Notes: generated by a model not told the origin, from the sequence alone. Counted from the first letter of the stretch, positions 7,237 through 15,337 are shown. The stretch is DNA of 28,535 nucleotides from Chloroflexi bacterium TSY (GCA_019217005.1 JAHBNG010000162.1:1-28535); one strand, 5' to 3'. Numbers and translations are program-made.

Positions 7237-9330
7237 ATGTTCCTATCCGAAAATGATTGGCAGAAGATCCAACAACGAACGAACTCCGATCAACTCCAGA
7301 CGGCTATGGCGCAACTGCGCACTGAAGTGGCAACCTTTCTGGCACAACCGCTTCAAGTGCAGAGTGCCCCTGGGGGTTACTATCATGACTACTTTTGCCC
7401 CGAACATGGTGTGGAGCTACTCTTTGACCCTGCTGCACCAACCGCCCACCGCTGTCCCGTCGATGGCATAACGATTACGGGTGAGCGTTTTGACGCTGCA
7501 TGGCGCTGGTTTGTCAACAATCGTCTGGCAGAGGGTGCCTATCGTCTGGCCATTCTAGGTCGACTGGAAGATAACAATTTGTATTCCGAGCGGGTGACGC
7601 AGATTCTGTTGGCATATGCTGAACAATATGCCAACTACCAGCAAGTGGAGCGGACTGTTGCCAATCCTGGTGTGGCGACCTACACAACCCTTGACGAGTC
7701 GGTCTGGATTTTGCCACTTGCTTGGGCTTTCAGCATCGTACGTGATGCGCTTTCTGATGCAGAACAGGCGACGATTGCGAACCGGCTATTTGCGCCAGTC
7801 GCCAACCATCTTGTCACCCATCACTTTAACGACATTCACAACTTTGCCTGCTGGCACAATGCCGCCATCTGTACCATCGGTCTGCTGATTGGACGAAACG
7901 ACCTGGTTGACTTCGCCATCCATAGTCAATATGGCTTTGATGTTCAGCTACGCGATGGGGTGATGGACGACGGGCTCTGGTTTGAGGGCTCGTTTAGCTA
8001 TCACTTTTATACGGTTGCCGCGCTGCTTGCGCAGATCAAGGCGACTGTTCATCGACCCGAAATGGATCTCCGGAACAGACCGAAGGTACGTGAAATGCTC
8101 GTTGCGCCAATCCTCTGTGCCTACCCGGATGGGACTTTGCCAGCCACAAACGACTGCTGGTATTTTACTGGCTTGATTGACGATTGCTGCCACGGCGTTC
8201 CGCCAGCACCTGCCTTTTATGAAGTTGCGGCAGCCTGGTATGATGAACCACTTTTCGGTCGAGTGCTTCATCGAGCCTATCAGCATGGCCCACGTGACAG
8301 TCTGGATGCGCTGCTTTACGGACCGGATACATTGCCAACAGAAGGCGTGGGGTCGCTCGCCAGTGTTCATCTACCTGACTCTGGCTACGCAATTTTACGC
8401 GGTCGCAATCAACCGCTTGATGAACAACAGTATCTCCTGCTTAAATACGGTCCTCACGGCGGAGGTCATGGTCATCCGGACAAGTTGAACATCATCGTCT
8501 ATGCCCACGGTGAGCGCTTCTCACCGGACCTGGGCACGCCGGGATATGGGCTGGATCTCTTTCAGAGCTGGTATCGCCAGACAATCAGCCATAATACGGT
8601 GATCATCGATGGTCTTTCCCAACCGGAGGCGACCGGGCAACTCCATCATTTCCGAGAGGAAGGACCGTTCCAGATTGCCGATGCATCGGTCAGTTGGCAA
8701 GAGCCTGGGCCATACCAAAACGTGACGATGCGTCGGGTCGTCTTGGTGCGTCCTAGCTATTTTGTTGACCTCTTTCTGGTTGAATGTCCTGCCCTGCGGC
8801 GGATTGACTGGATCTATCGCAATATGGGTAACCTGACTGTTGTTGAAGATAGCGGAGTGCCCGGCGTGGTTGGGTTGAAGTCGGTTTCATTGGCATCGGG
8901 TGAACGCGGAGACGGTTACGAACATATTTCCGAATCCAGAGAGATATCTATGAGTGAAGATGTGGGGATGTTCTGGCAGACAGAAAGGGGCAGGCTACAG
9001 TTGTGCATGGCAGGTGTACCCCAAACTCGAATCACAATCGGCGGGGTGCCAGGCAATCCCCCAAGCGATCGGCATTTCCTGGTCGTGAGCAGCCGAGTTG
9101 CCCAAAGAACCGCGTTCGTTTCACTGTTTCATGTCGTAAAGCAATCGCCACCCACAATCCAGGTTGATTGGCGGAGTAGCGATCTGATGGAAACTGGTCA
9201 GCTCGATTTCACAGTATTCGTTGATGGTGAGGAAGAACGTTGGTTGATTGAGCAATCAACCGTTCACGAAAAGGCACGACAGGTCATTGGGACGACGGAA
9301 CCACTCTTTACCTATTGCCTCGCATCATGA
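7237..9330 (+). CDS. Heparinase II/III-family polysaccharide lyase
   Basis: A 697-residue protein with the two-part plan of heparinase II/III-type lyases: an alpha-helical toroid followed by a beta-sandwich. These enzymes cleave uronic-acid-containing chains by beta-elimination. In the first half, H207 (CWHNAAI) and Y255/Y258 (GSFSYHFY) match the catalytic His and Tyr expected from heparinase II. In the second half, HGGGHGHPDKLNI gives H411 and H413, SPDLGT gives D431, and ISHNTVIIDG gives H452. H413, D431 and H452 correspond to the zinc-site pattern of heparinase II (inferred by position). No signal peptide is visible, so it probably acts in the cytoplasm on imported oligosaccharides. The ATG follows AAAAGGG at a usual distance. 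It could prefer alginate, heparin-like or other uronate chains. The mannonate dehydratase and ABC importer nearby fit this use. Confidence 0.85.
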   Translation: MFLSENDWQKIQQRTNSDQLQTAMAQLRTEVATFLAQPLQVQSAPGGYYHDYFCPEHGVELLFDPAAPTAHRCPVDGITITGERFDAAWRWFVNNRLAEGAYRLAILGRLEDNNLYSERVTQILLAYAEQYANYQQVERTVANPGVATYTTLDESVWILPLAWAFSIVRDALSDAEQATIANRLFAPVANHLVTHHFNDIHNFACWHNAAICTIGLLIGRNDLVDFAIHSQYGFDVQLRDGVMDDGLWFEGSFSYHFYTVAALLAQIKATVHRPEMDLRNRPKVREMLVAPILCAYPDGTLPATNDCWYFTGLIDDCCHGVPPAPAFYEVAAAWYDEPLFGRVLHRAYQHGPRDSLDALLYGPDTLPTEGVGSLASVHLPDSGYAILRGRNQPLDEQQYLLLKYGPHGGGHGHPDKLNIIVYAHGERFSPDLGTPGYGLDLFQSWYRQTISHNTVIIDGLSQPEATGQLHHFREEGPFQIADASVSWQEPGPYQNVTMRRVVLVRPSYFVDLFLVECPALRRIDWIYRNMGNLTVVEDSGVPGVVGLKSVSLASGERGDGYEHISESREISMSEDVGMFWQTERGRLQLCMAGVPQTRITIGGVPGNPPSDRHFLVVSSRVAQRTAFVSLFHVVKQSPPTIQVDWRSSDLMETGQLDFTVFVDGEEERWLIEQSTVHEKARQVIGTTEPLFTYCLAS

Positions 9331-9424
9331 CAATTGATGTATCGTTGTTTCGTTTGCAATTATACTGCACTCGTTTATATAGATGTTCAGATAATGTTTT
9401 TCCACGCGAAACAGTAGCTTGTCA

Positions 9425-9474
9425 GCATTTCAGCCAGTCAGCTAGAGAACTGAGTAGCTGACTGGCTGAAATGC
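9425..9474. repeat. Perfect 20-bp inverted repeat, 10-base loop
   Basis: GCATTTCAGCCAGTCAGCTA at 9425-9444 is exactly complementary to 9455-9474, with loop GAGAACTGAG. It lies about 95 bases after the lyase stop codon. The T-rich stretch comes only some 15 bases later, so it might stop transcription, but the exact symmetry also fits a mobile-element or protein-binding palindrome. Confidence 0.85.
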
Positions 9475-9706
9475 CATCGACGACAGGAAAATCTTTTTCT
9501 GAAAGGCTATATATCGCATTAGCTCATAACCAAAATAAATTTAGTTCTTCCGGAATAGAGGGGGCGTAACTTCCCGGACACGCTTTGTATGTAATGGCAG
9601 TTCCAAAAGGGCGCGTTGAAGAAGAACTGATAGAGAGAACCAGCAGCGTGTTATGTCAACATATAGATGAGGACAAAGGCAAGGAACCCAAAGGCGATAC
9701 ATAGTA
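9475..9706 (+). other. Intergenic stretch with one doubtful 36-residue frame
   Basis: No recognisable gene. ATG at 9594 opens a hydrophilic 36-residue frame, ending at 9704, that begins MAVPKGRVEEEL. I do not recognise it. It ends right beside the MITE insertion and could be a remnant of an interrupted gene. Confidence 0.25.
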
Positions 9707-9714
9707 AAAAATTA

Positions 9715-9870
9715 GGGGTGGTTCATTTTAGGCGGACAATTAGGTTTACATTTTTGCAAAGAGAAAAGATGTTTATATTTTCTACTTTGAGCCATGCTCA
9801 GGCAGAAAATGACCTCAATATAGATTTTTATCTATGTATCAAAAGTGTAAACCTAATTCTGAACCACCCC
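9715..9870 (-). mobile_element. MITE family 1, copy B (156 bp, 8-bp target duplication)
   Basis: Reverse-oriented relative of the element at 3306-3460: same GGGGTGGTTC ends, same inner GTTTACACTTTTG motif, similar middle. Direct repeats AAAAATTA flank it (9707-9714 and 9871-9878). It sits only seven bases from the IS110 transposase stop codon, so it probably inserted into the right end of that element. Confidence 0.9.
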
Positions 9871-9885
9871 AAAAATTAGAAGCAA

Positions 9886-11105
9886 TTAAGCGATAGGTTG
9901 GCGACGATGGGCTCGTTGCTGCAAATGGAAAGATTCATCATAAGGTTTCTTGTCTTGCCACAATTTCCAAATGATGCAAATCCAGCGATTAGCGAGAGTG
10001 CGATCAGCATGACTCTTTTTGAGACCGCGTTGGCGAGCGGCGGTGTAAAAAGCAGCGGCCCAAGAAGACTCTTTGCGGGAGCAGCGAGCAAATTGCTGAG
10101 TAAAATAACGAAAGTCGTGATCGCAAGCTCTGCGGAAATGAACGGTTCTGACTTTGCCACTTTGTTTGGTGACAGGACAGGTTCCCGCCAGAGACTGAAG
10201 GCTCATGGGAGAGGGAAAGCGTTTCCTGTCTTCGCCAAACTTGACCAGAAGACTGGGAGCAAAAGCTGGCCAGCACCAGGTAAAGAAGCAAAGATATGCT
10301 GATCCGGATGTTGCAGAAAAAGTGGCTGTAACTGGTCAAGGGTCTCTTGTTCATAGCGCAGTGCAAACAAAAGACATTCAGCCAGCTGAAGAGCTTCTCG
10401 TTGATACGCTGGCACAAATGCAGGAGCTGATGTGGGATAAGTGGCGGTTAACTTATCATAACAAGTGACCCATTTACGGGGTTGCGTATGTCGGTGCTGC
10501 TTGAGAAACTCTTGGAAGCCTTCATAGGTGGAGTTGCGCACATGCTCTGGCGTTGGATAGGTCAGAACCAGGTGGCAGGCAATCCGAGAAGGCCAGTTGC
10601 TGAAGACCTCAAGCAGCGCCGGATGGTAACGCAACAGGCAAGCGCGCAGACGGTTGGATAAGGCCACAGTCTCTTTGGTCCAGTATTGTGTGGCACTGCT
10701 GACCACTCGCATCTGCTGGAGTAATTCACTGCCAGGTGACCAAGGATAAAATCGATGGACATCGGTCCGCAACAAATCTGCTATCACATAGGCATCACTC
10801 TTATCATTATGCGCACCACTTTGACTATAGCGCTCCCGACTCTTGTTCACCACATTCGGCGGCACCACATAGACATTCTTGTACCCGCTCGACCAGAGAT
10901 AATCAATCAGCAAATTATGCGCTGTTTCCAGTCCCACTGTCACTTCATCATGGCTCGCTCCTGTCTTCTTTCTCATTTCTTCAATTTGGCGAAATCCCTT
11001 CTGGCTATGCTCTATCTGCGCATAGCCCAGCGCTCGTCCTGTCTCATCCAACATCATCACATCATGTTTCTTTTCACTCCAGTCGATTCCCATTTTCACT
11101 TTCAT
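9886..11105 (-). pseudogene. IS110-family transposase split by a -1 frameshift
   Basis: The first frame (11105-10203, 300 residues) carries the RuvC-like DEDD domain: MGIDWSEKKHD, VGLETAHNL, then HNDKSDAYVIADLL. It stops at TGA just after LPGAGQLLLPVFWSS and NAFPLP. The second frame (10206-9886, 106 residues) continues with MSLQSLAGTCPVTKQSGK, the C-terminal Tnp domain with its conserved serine (QSGK). The stop of the first and the ATG of the second overlap as ATGA. A -1 shift would join them into a protein of about 406 residues, a normal IS110 length. CTCCCATGA is not a classic slippery heptamer, so mutation is more likely than programmed frameshifting; coupled translation of two polypeptides remains possible. 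GGAGG sits seven bases before the start. Confidence 0.85.
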
Positions 11106-11300
11106 CTTGGACCTCCTCTCCCGTATCGCCTGAGCTCCTCAACTTTGGACGCTGTTTTCCGTTTTCCTGTTATGGCACTCGAGGTGCTGCACGCTTTCGA
11201 CGTTGCACGGCGTCGACCTGGCGGACTGTCCGGGAAGGGCGGTCGCACCGCTCGAAGAGGTTGGTCCTTTTTGCCAGGTCGAGAGTCCAATAAGTTTCGG
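11106..11300 (-). ncRNA. Candidate IS110 bridge RNA region
   Basis: IS110 elements are known to carry a structured guide (bridge) RNA in a non-coding end, upstream of the transposase in the IS110 group. Here the flank upstream of the transposase is GC-rich and full of complementary segments. TCGACCTGGC at 11213-11222 pairs exactly with GCCAGGTCGA at 11273-11282. CGACG/CGTCG and GCAC/GTGC hairpins also occur around 11175-11215. Limits and loops were not modelled, so this is an inference from position and symmetry. It also covers most of the gap between the transposase and the next gene; 11300-11436 holds only a leader. Confidence 0.4.
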
Positions 11301-11424
11301 CTTTCCTTGCTTTTGCCTTCCCTTATTTTATCTCCCTTTCCTATATTACCTAACAGGAAGAGGTCAAAAACAGCATGAATCCTGGTTGATACAAATTCTC
11401 ATCTATGACATTGCTCTATACACC

Positions 11425-11430
11425 AAGGAG
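11425..11430 (+). promoter_or_regulatory. Ribosome binding site of the ABC binding protein
   Basis: AAGGAG lies six bases before the ATG at 11437. It rules out the longer reading back to 11203, which would bury the Tat signal. Confidence 0.75.
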
Positions 11431-11436
11431 AATGAA

Positions 11437-12834
11437 ATGAACGATTGGACACGCAGTACAACTCGACGGCAGTTTCTCAAGTGGGCTGGCAGTGCAGCAA
11501 GTCTTGTGGCGCTGGCAGCCTGTGCTGCACCAGCGGCACCAGGAACAGGTGCATCAGAATCGCAGTCAGACGAAGCGGCACCGACACCGACGCCTGGACG
11601 CGTTGCAGAAGACCGGGAGATCAACTTAGAGCTGTTCTCAGTGTGGGGTGGGCTGCTCTTCAACGAATGGATCAACGCTGTTGAGGTCTACGAGGAATCC
11701 CACGCCGATGTTGGCATTACCGTAACCTTTGCACCTGGACACGGCGATAATCCAAAGCTGCTCACAGCCGTCGCGGGAGGCGTGCCGCCGGATATGGCCA
11801 TGATCGTGGACTTCAGCACGGCTCAATGGGCTGAGTTAGGCGTGATGTCCGACCTGACGCCCTACTTTGAAAGCGCTGGTCACAGTGGCGATGATTTCTG
11901 GGATGCTGCCTGGTATCTGATGAATTACAAAGGCAAGGTCTGGCAAATGCCCTTTGATGTGGACCCCAACTTTCCCTTGTTCTGGAATAAGGGTCTTTTT
12001 GAGGACGCGGGTCTCGATCCAGAAACCGGTCCCGTCACAATTGATGATGTCAACGAATTCTCCCAGGCCATCAATCAGATCGAAGATGGTATGGTAACCC
12101 GCATCGGTATGACCCCCTGGCAAACCTATGGATTTGGCAACTCGATTTACACATGGGGCTGGGCCTTTGGTGGTTCGTTCTACGACGAGGCAAATCAAGA
12201 GGTGACGCCAGACGATGAACCGGTTGTGGCCGCATTGGAGTGGATGGTCAATTATGCCAAGGACCTAGGCGGGCCTGACCAAGTTGCCGTGACCCCACCC
12301 GGCCTACAAGTACATCCATTTGGCGCTGGCAACATCGGGATGGCTCCAATGGTATCAGTCAATTTCCGCGATGTAAAACGCTACAATCCAGATCTGGAGA
12401 TTGGTCAGGGGCTGCTACCCTATCAGGCTCCAGAGACGGATCCAGGAACGGGAGCTTGGATCTCTGGCTGGCGACTCTTTATTCCGACCGGTGCCGAAAA
12501 CCCCGGTGCGGCTTGGGACTTCATCGATTGGATCTCCGCCACGCCCGAAGGAACTGAAACCGAATGGAGAACCCTTGGTTTCCCACCGGGTTGGAAGAAT
12601 GCGCCCATCTACGAGGAAATCAAGAACGATCCAGAAAATGTAGCATATTACAACGTCCTGGAGACAGCAAAGCACGCCAAGGATCCGATTCCTGTGGGTG
12701 CATTCTATCAAGCCCAACTTGAGGAAATGACGTCCGAGGCCATGTTCGAGCGCATGACGCCGTTGGAAGCCATGCAGGAAGCTAAACAGCGCACCATGGA
12801 CGAGTGGCAGCGGTTTATTGATCAGCAGGGGTAG
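11437..12834 (+). CDS. Sugar ABC transporter substrate-binding lipoprotein (family 1, Tat-type)
   Basis: A 465-residue extracellular solute-binding protein of the type that feeds sugars to carbohydrate (CUT1) importers. The N-terminus TTRRQFLKWAGSAAS is a twin-arginine signal, and LAAC places a lipidated cysteine at residue 29, so it should be exported folded and anchored in the membrane. A Pro/Ala/Thr-rich linker follows. The body shows family 1 features such as LLTAVAGGVPPDMAMI, FDVDPNFPLFWNKGLFEDAGLDP and GAWISGWRLFIPTGAENPGAAWDFIDWI. It is followed at 13025 and 13949 by two permeases on the same strand. The 190-base gap to the first permease holds repeats. The ligand is not predictable; uronic-acid oligosaccharides are a reasonable guess from context. 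Confidence 0.92.
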   Translation: MNDWTRSTTRRQFLKWAGSAASLVALAACAAPAAPGTGASESQSDEAAPTPTPGRVAEDREINLELFSVWGGLLFNEWINAVEVYEESHADVGITVTFAPGHGDNPKLLTAVAGGVPPDMAMIVDFSTAQWAELGVMSDLTPYFESAGHSGDDFWDAAWYLMNYKGKVWQMPFDVDPNFPLFWNKGLFEDAGLDPETGPVTIDDVNEFSQAINQIEDGMVTRIGMTPWQTYGFGNSIYTWGWAFGGSFYDEANQEVTPDDEPVVAALEWMVNYAKDLGGPDQVAVTPPGLQVHPFGAGNIGMAPMVSVNFRDVKRYNPDLEIGQGLLPYQAPETDPGTGAWISGWRLFIPTGAENPGAAWDFIDWISATPEGTETEWRTLGFPPGWKNAPIYEEIKNDPENVAYYNVLETAKHAKDPIPVGAFYQAQLEEMTSEAMFERMTPLEAMQEAKQRTMDEWQRFIDQQG

Positions 12835-12839
12835 GTTTG

Positions 12840-13006
12840 TGACAAGATGACAAGATGAAGAGATGACAAGATGAAGGACAGTGTGTCCCAAAGTGTGTAA
12901 ATGGAGACCGCTTAATCAGAGAGTCTACTCCATTTATACACTTTGTGGTATATACCCAGATGAAGCGAAAAACCTGATCATCCTGTCATCTTGTCATCCT
13001 TTCAGG
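12840..13006. repeat. GATGACAAGA short repeats surrounding a hairpin
   Basis: TGACAAGATGA-type units repeat in tandem at 12840-12877 and recur inverted (TCATCTTGTCATCC) at about 12980-13000, so the whole stretch can fold back with the 12881-12955 hairpin in the middle. A related unit occurs at 20879-20945. Confidence 0.65.
12881..12955 (+). repeat. Hairpin repeat family 2, copy A (about 75 bp)
   Basis: CAAAGTGTGTAAATGGAG-like left arm (from about 12889) pairs with CTCCATTTATACACTTTG (ending 12944). The outer bases are TGTGTCCC on the left and a GTGGTATAT end on the right. The same unit in reverse orientation is at 14945-15021. It could be a very short MITE or a two-way terminator. Confidence 0.75.
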
Positions 13007-13007
13007 T

Positions 13008-13016
13008 AAAGGAGGA
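13008..13016 (+). promoter_or_regulatory. Ribosome binding site supporting a TTG start
   Basis: AAAGGAGGA sits eight bases before the TTG at 13025. It is the strongest such site in the window and fixes this start. Confidence 0.75.
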
Positions 13017-13024
13017 TAGGTACG

Positions 13025-13942
13025 TTGACCACGAATCCGAGGCATCGGCGACGTTGGAGACGCCAGTCGGTTCATAACTTCTTGTGGGGACTCCTGTTTA
13101 CCTTTCCAGCGATTGTTGGGTTGGCTTGGTTTATGGTTTACCCGATTGTCATGTCGCTGTACTATAGCTTTACGTCTTATTCAATTTTAGGCAGCGGAAA
13201 ATGGATTGGTCTGGTCAATTATCAGTCGCTCTGGAACGATCAGAACTTTTGGGTTTCTCTCTACAATACGGCCTATTTTGTGATCTTTTCCGTGCCGTTG
13301 GGCATTGTTGTCGCTCTGGGTCTGGCGTTGTTGCTCAATATCAATGTGCGGGGCATGTCCATCTATCGGACAGTCTTCTATTTACCCAGCATTGTGCCGG
13401 CCGTGGCTTCGGCTGTCGTGTGGGCTTATGTCTTTAATCCGCAGTATGGTGTCCTGAACAATCTGCTGCGTCTCATTGGTATCGCCGGTCCAGGGTGGCT
13501 AGCCAGCCCGGAATGGTCCAAGCCTGCCCTGATTGTTATGAGCACTTGGGGTGTGGGGGGTCTCATGATCATTCTGCTGGCCGGTCTGCAGGATGTGCCC
13601 CAGGAACTCTATGATGCAGCTCGTGTCGATGGCGCAACCTGGTGGCCCCGCTTTCGGCAGGTGACGGTTCCCTTTATCAGCCCCCATCTATTTTTCGCCC
13701 TGGTTACTGGCCTCATCGGTGGGTTTCAATACTTCACGCAGGTCCACGTGCTCACCAACGGTGCTGGTGGTCCCGCACGCTCAACGCTTGTCTATGCCCT
13801 CTATCTCTATCAAAATGCTTTTCAGTTTTTCAAAATGGGCTATGCCAGCGCCATGGCCTGGATCCTTTTAGTAATTGTGGTGCTCTGTACCACTCTGGTC
13901 TTCCGCAATTTGGCGGGACGCGTCTACTATGGGGGAGCATAA
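13025..13942 (+). CDS. Sugar ABC transporter permease (MalF/UgpA-like)
   Basis: A 305-residue inner-membrane permease of a CUT1 carbohydrate importer. It has about six hydrophobic segments, the first at residues 20-45 (FLWGLLFTFPAIVGLAWFM). The cytoplasmic EAA loop that docks the ATPase is visible as ELYDAARVDGATWWPRFRQVTVP. The TTG start is backed by a strong AAAGGAGGA. The second permease starts six bases after its stop, so the two are surely co-transcribed. The matching ATPase is not in the window. Many actinobacterial and Chloroflexota importers share one ATPase encoded elsewhere, which would explain this (inference). Confidence 0.93.
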   Translation: MTTNPRHRRRWRRQSVHNFLWGLLFTFPAIVGLAWFMVYPIVMSLYYSFTSYSILGSGKWIGLVNYQSLWNDQNFWVSLYNTAYFVIFSVPLGIVVALGLALLLNINVRGMSIYRTVFYLPSIVPAVASAVVWAYVFNPQYGVLNNLLRLIGIAGPGWLASPEWSKPALIVMSTWGVGGLMIILLAGLQDVPQELYDAARVDGATWWPRFRQVTVPFISPHLFFALVTGLIGGFQYFTQVHVLTNGAGGPARSTLVYALYLYQNAFQFFKMGYASAMAWILLVIVVLCTTLVFRNLAGRVYYGGA

Positions 13943-13948
13943 AGGCAC

Positions 13949-14842
13949 ATGAACAGTGAAACAGTGCGCATCCCTGGTAGTCAGGGGGAGATGGTAGCAA
14001 GAGCCACGCAAGGACTATTGAGTGGGAGTGTGCAGAGGATGACGGCTCATGGAGCCCTCATCTCGCTTAGCTTACTCTTTTCTATTCCATTTTTTTGGTT
14101 GGTAACCAGTTCATTAAAGGTGGATGAACAGTTGGTCGCTTTCCCAATTGTCTGGATACCCGATCCAATAACCTTTGAACATTACATTATGGGGCTTCAG
14201 TTTGTGCCCTTTCCACGCTACATTGTCAATACCCTCTTTATCTGTTTGGTCACAATCATTGGCACAGTGCTTTCGAGCGCATGGATCGCATATGGTCTGG
14301 CGCGCATACGTTGGCCGCTGCGCATCCCGCTTTTTGTCATCATCCTGGGCACCATGATGATCCCGTTCCAAGTAACAATGATCCCGCTGTTTGTTCTGTT
14401 CCGCAACATGGGTTGGTTCGATAGCTATTTGCCGCTCATTGTCCCTTCCTTTTTTGGCAATGCCTTTTTCATCTTCCTACTACGCCAGTTTTTTATGACG
14501 ATTCCTTTGGAGCTGTCAGAAGCGGCCAAAGTCGATGGGGCCAATGAACTCGTCATCTTCTGGCGCATTATTCTGCCGCTGACCAAGCCCGCCCTGGCGA
14601 CCGTGGGCCTTTTTCAATTCATGGCGGCCTGGGGCGACTACCTCGGACCGCTCATCTACCTAAGTGACAAAGACAAATATACAGTGTCATTGGGACTAGC
14701 CCTCTTTCGGGGTGAATACAATGCTGAGTTTGGCGGATTGATGGCCGCCAGTACAGTGATGATGTTGCCCGTCGTCATTCTCTTTTTTCTCACCCAGCGC
14801 ACCTTTATTCAGGGGATTACCCTGACTGGCATCAAGGGATAA
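13949..14842 (+). CDS. Sugar ABC transporter permease (MalG/UgpE-like)
   Basis: A 297-residue inner-membrane permease, partner of the preceding gene. Hydrophobic helices start at about residue 33 (HGALISLSLLFSIPFFWLV). The EAA loop reads PLELSEAAKVDGANELVIFWRIILPL, in the expected place before the last two helices, and the C-terminus ends FIQGITLTGIKG, as is common for MalG-type proteins. The start ATG lies six bases after the upstream stop, with AAAGG before it. No gene follows on this strand until the toxin-antitoxin pair more than 500 bases away. Confidence 0.93.
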   Translation: MNSETVRIPGSQGEMVARATQGLLSGSVQRMTAHGALISLSLLFSIPFFWLVTSSLKVDEQLVAFPIVWIPDPITFEHYIMGLQFVPFPRYIVNTLFICLVTIIGTVLSSAWIAYGLARIRWPLRIPLFVIILGTMMIPFQVTMIPLFVLFRNMGWFDSYLPLIVPSFFGNAFFIFLLRQFFMTIPLELSEAAKVDGANELVIFWRIILPLTKPALATVGLFQFMAAWGDYLGPLIYLSDKDKYTVSLGLALFRGEYNAEFGGLMAASTVMMLPVVILFFLTQRTFIQGITLTGIKG

Positions 14843-14944
14843 TTATGCTGCGATTGTGATGAAAATATGGTTTTTCGTACAGTTCTGCCAGATAAAGCAA
14901 AATCATGTTTTCATACAGAGCTCAGTATACCAGTCCACAATATT

Positions 14945-15021
14945 GGAGTGTGTACCACAAAGTGTGTAAAGTCATTTCTCTGACTGAGTAGTCGCCATTT
15001 ACACACTTTGGGACACGCTCC
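14945..15021 (-). repeat. Hairpin repeat family 2, copy B (77 bp)
   Basis: Inverse-oriented relative of 12881-12955. The ends are GGAGTGTGTACC and, on the other strand, GGAGCGTGTCCC; the inner arms are CAAAGTGTGTAAA. The flanks ACAATATT and TAAATATT agree at six of eight bases, which could be a worn 8-bp duplication or chance. Confidence 0.75.
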
Positions 15022-15161
15022 TAAATATTGTTGTGCTGCAAGATTCTATTTCTCTCGCTGAGTACTTATTTGATTGGAATGGCTTTAAGTGTTGACGGAT
15101 TGTACAATCTAGGGTAAAGTGCCCATAGATAGTACGCTTAACTGCTACTAACAGAGATGCC

Positions 15162-15229
15162 CAGTAGATCCAATTTTTCGTGGAGGAGGCGTTCTCTCCG
15201 CGGATATAAGCCACATTTTGGATCTACTG
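15162..15229. repeat. Inverted repeat CAGTAGATCCAA
   Basis: CAGTAGATCCAA (15162-15173) pairs perfectly with TTGGATCTACTG (15218-15229) around 44 bases. It directly abuts the next palindrome, suggesting a cluster of small insertions. Confidence 0.6.
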
Positions 15230-15233
15230 ATGC

Positions 15234-15293
15234 CATTTAAAATTCGGACAATAGGACAGTTTTTGTTGAGGGACATTGTCTGAAGTTTAAATG
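15234..15293. repeat. Palindromic 60-bp repeat with TTTAAA arms
   Basis: CATTTAAAATTCGGACAAT (15234-15252) pairs with ATTGTCTGAAGTTTAAATG (15275-15293), 17 of 19 positions, around a 22-base loop. Positions 1-20 of the window repeat the right arm, so the unit occurs at least twice in the genome. Confidence 0.7.
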
Positions 15294-15322
15294 ACAGAGT
15301 TATTCCGAAATAAGTAGGCAGA

Positions 15323-15337
15323 GCATTCCCGGAATGC
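15323..15337. promoter_or_regulatory. Probable operator of the toxin-antitoxin operon
   Basis: GCATTCC-C-GGAATGC is a perfect 7-bp palindrome 67 bases before the antitoxin ATG. Weaker palindromes (TTATTCCGAAATAA just before it, TTATTTGGGAACAA after it) share the TTCC/GGAA core. Phd/YefM antitoxins are known to repress their own operon from such sites, so this is a reasonable operator. Confidence 0.45.

Larger units (their letters stand above)
9879..11370 (-). mobile_element. IS110-family insertion sequence, probably inactive
   Basis: About 1.5 kb on the minus strand: a long non-coding flank (11106 to about 11370) followed by a transposase split in two frames (11105 to 9886). IS110 elements lack terminal inverted repeats, so both limits are approximate. 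The left limit is set by the neighbouring MITE duplication, and the right one by the start of the leader before the ABC binding protein. Confidence 0.7.

Noticed and set aside
10736..11378. Plus-strand open frames across the IS110 element
   Set aside because: They run antisense to the transposase and are rich in Ser, His and Leu without any domain pattern.
11203..11436. Longer start for the ABC binding protein
   Set aside because: It would place about 78 residues before the Tat signal and cross the IS110 flank; AAGGAG before 11437 marks the start.
14999..15214. Minus-strand 71-residue frame between the importer and toxin-antitoxin genes
   Set aside because: No ribosome binding site and no known family; it reads through two inverted repeats.
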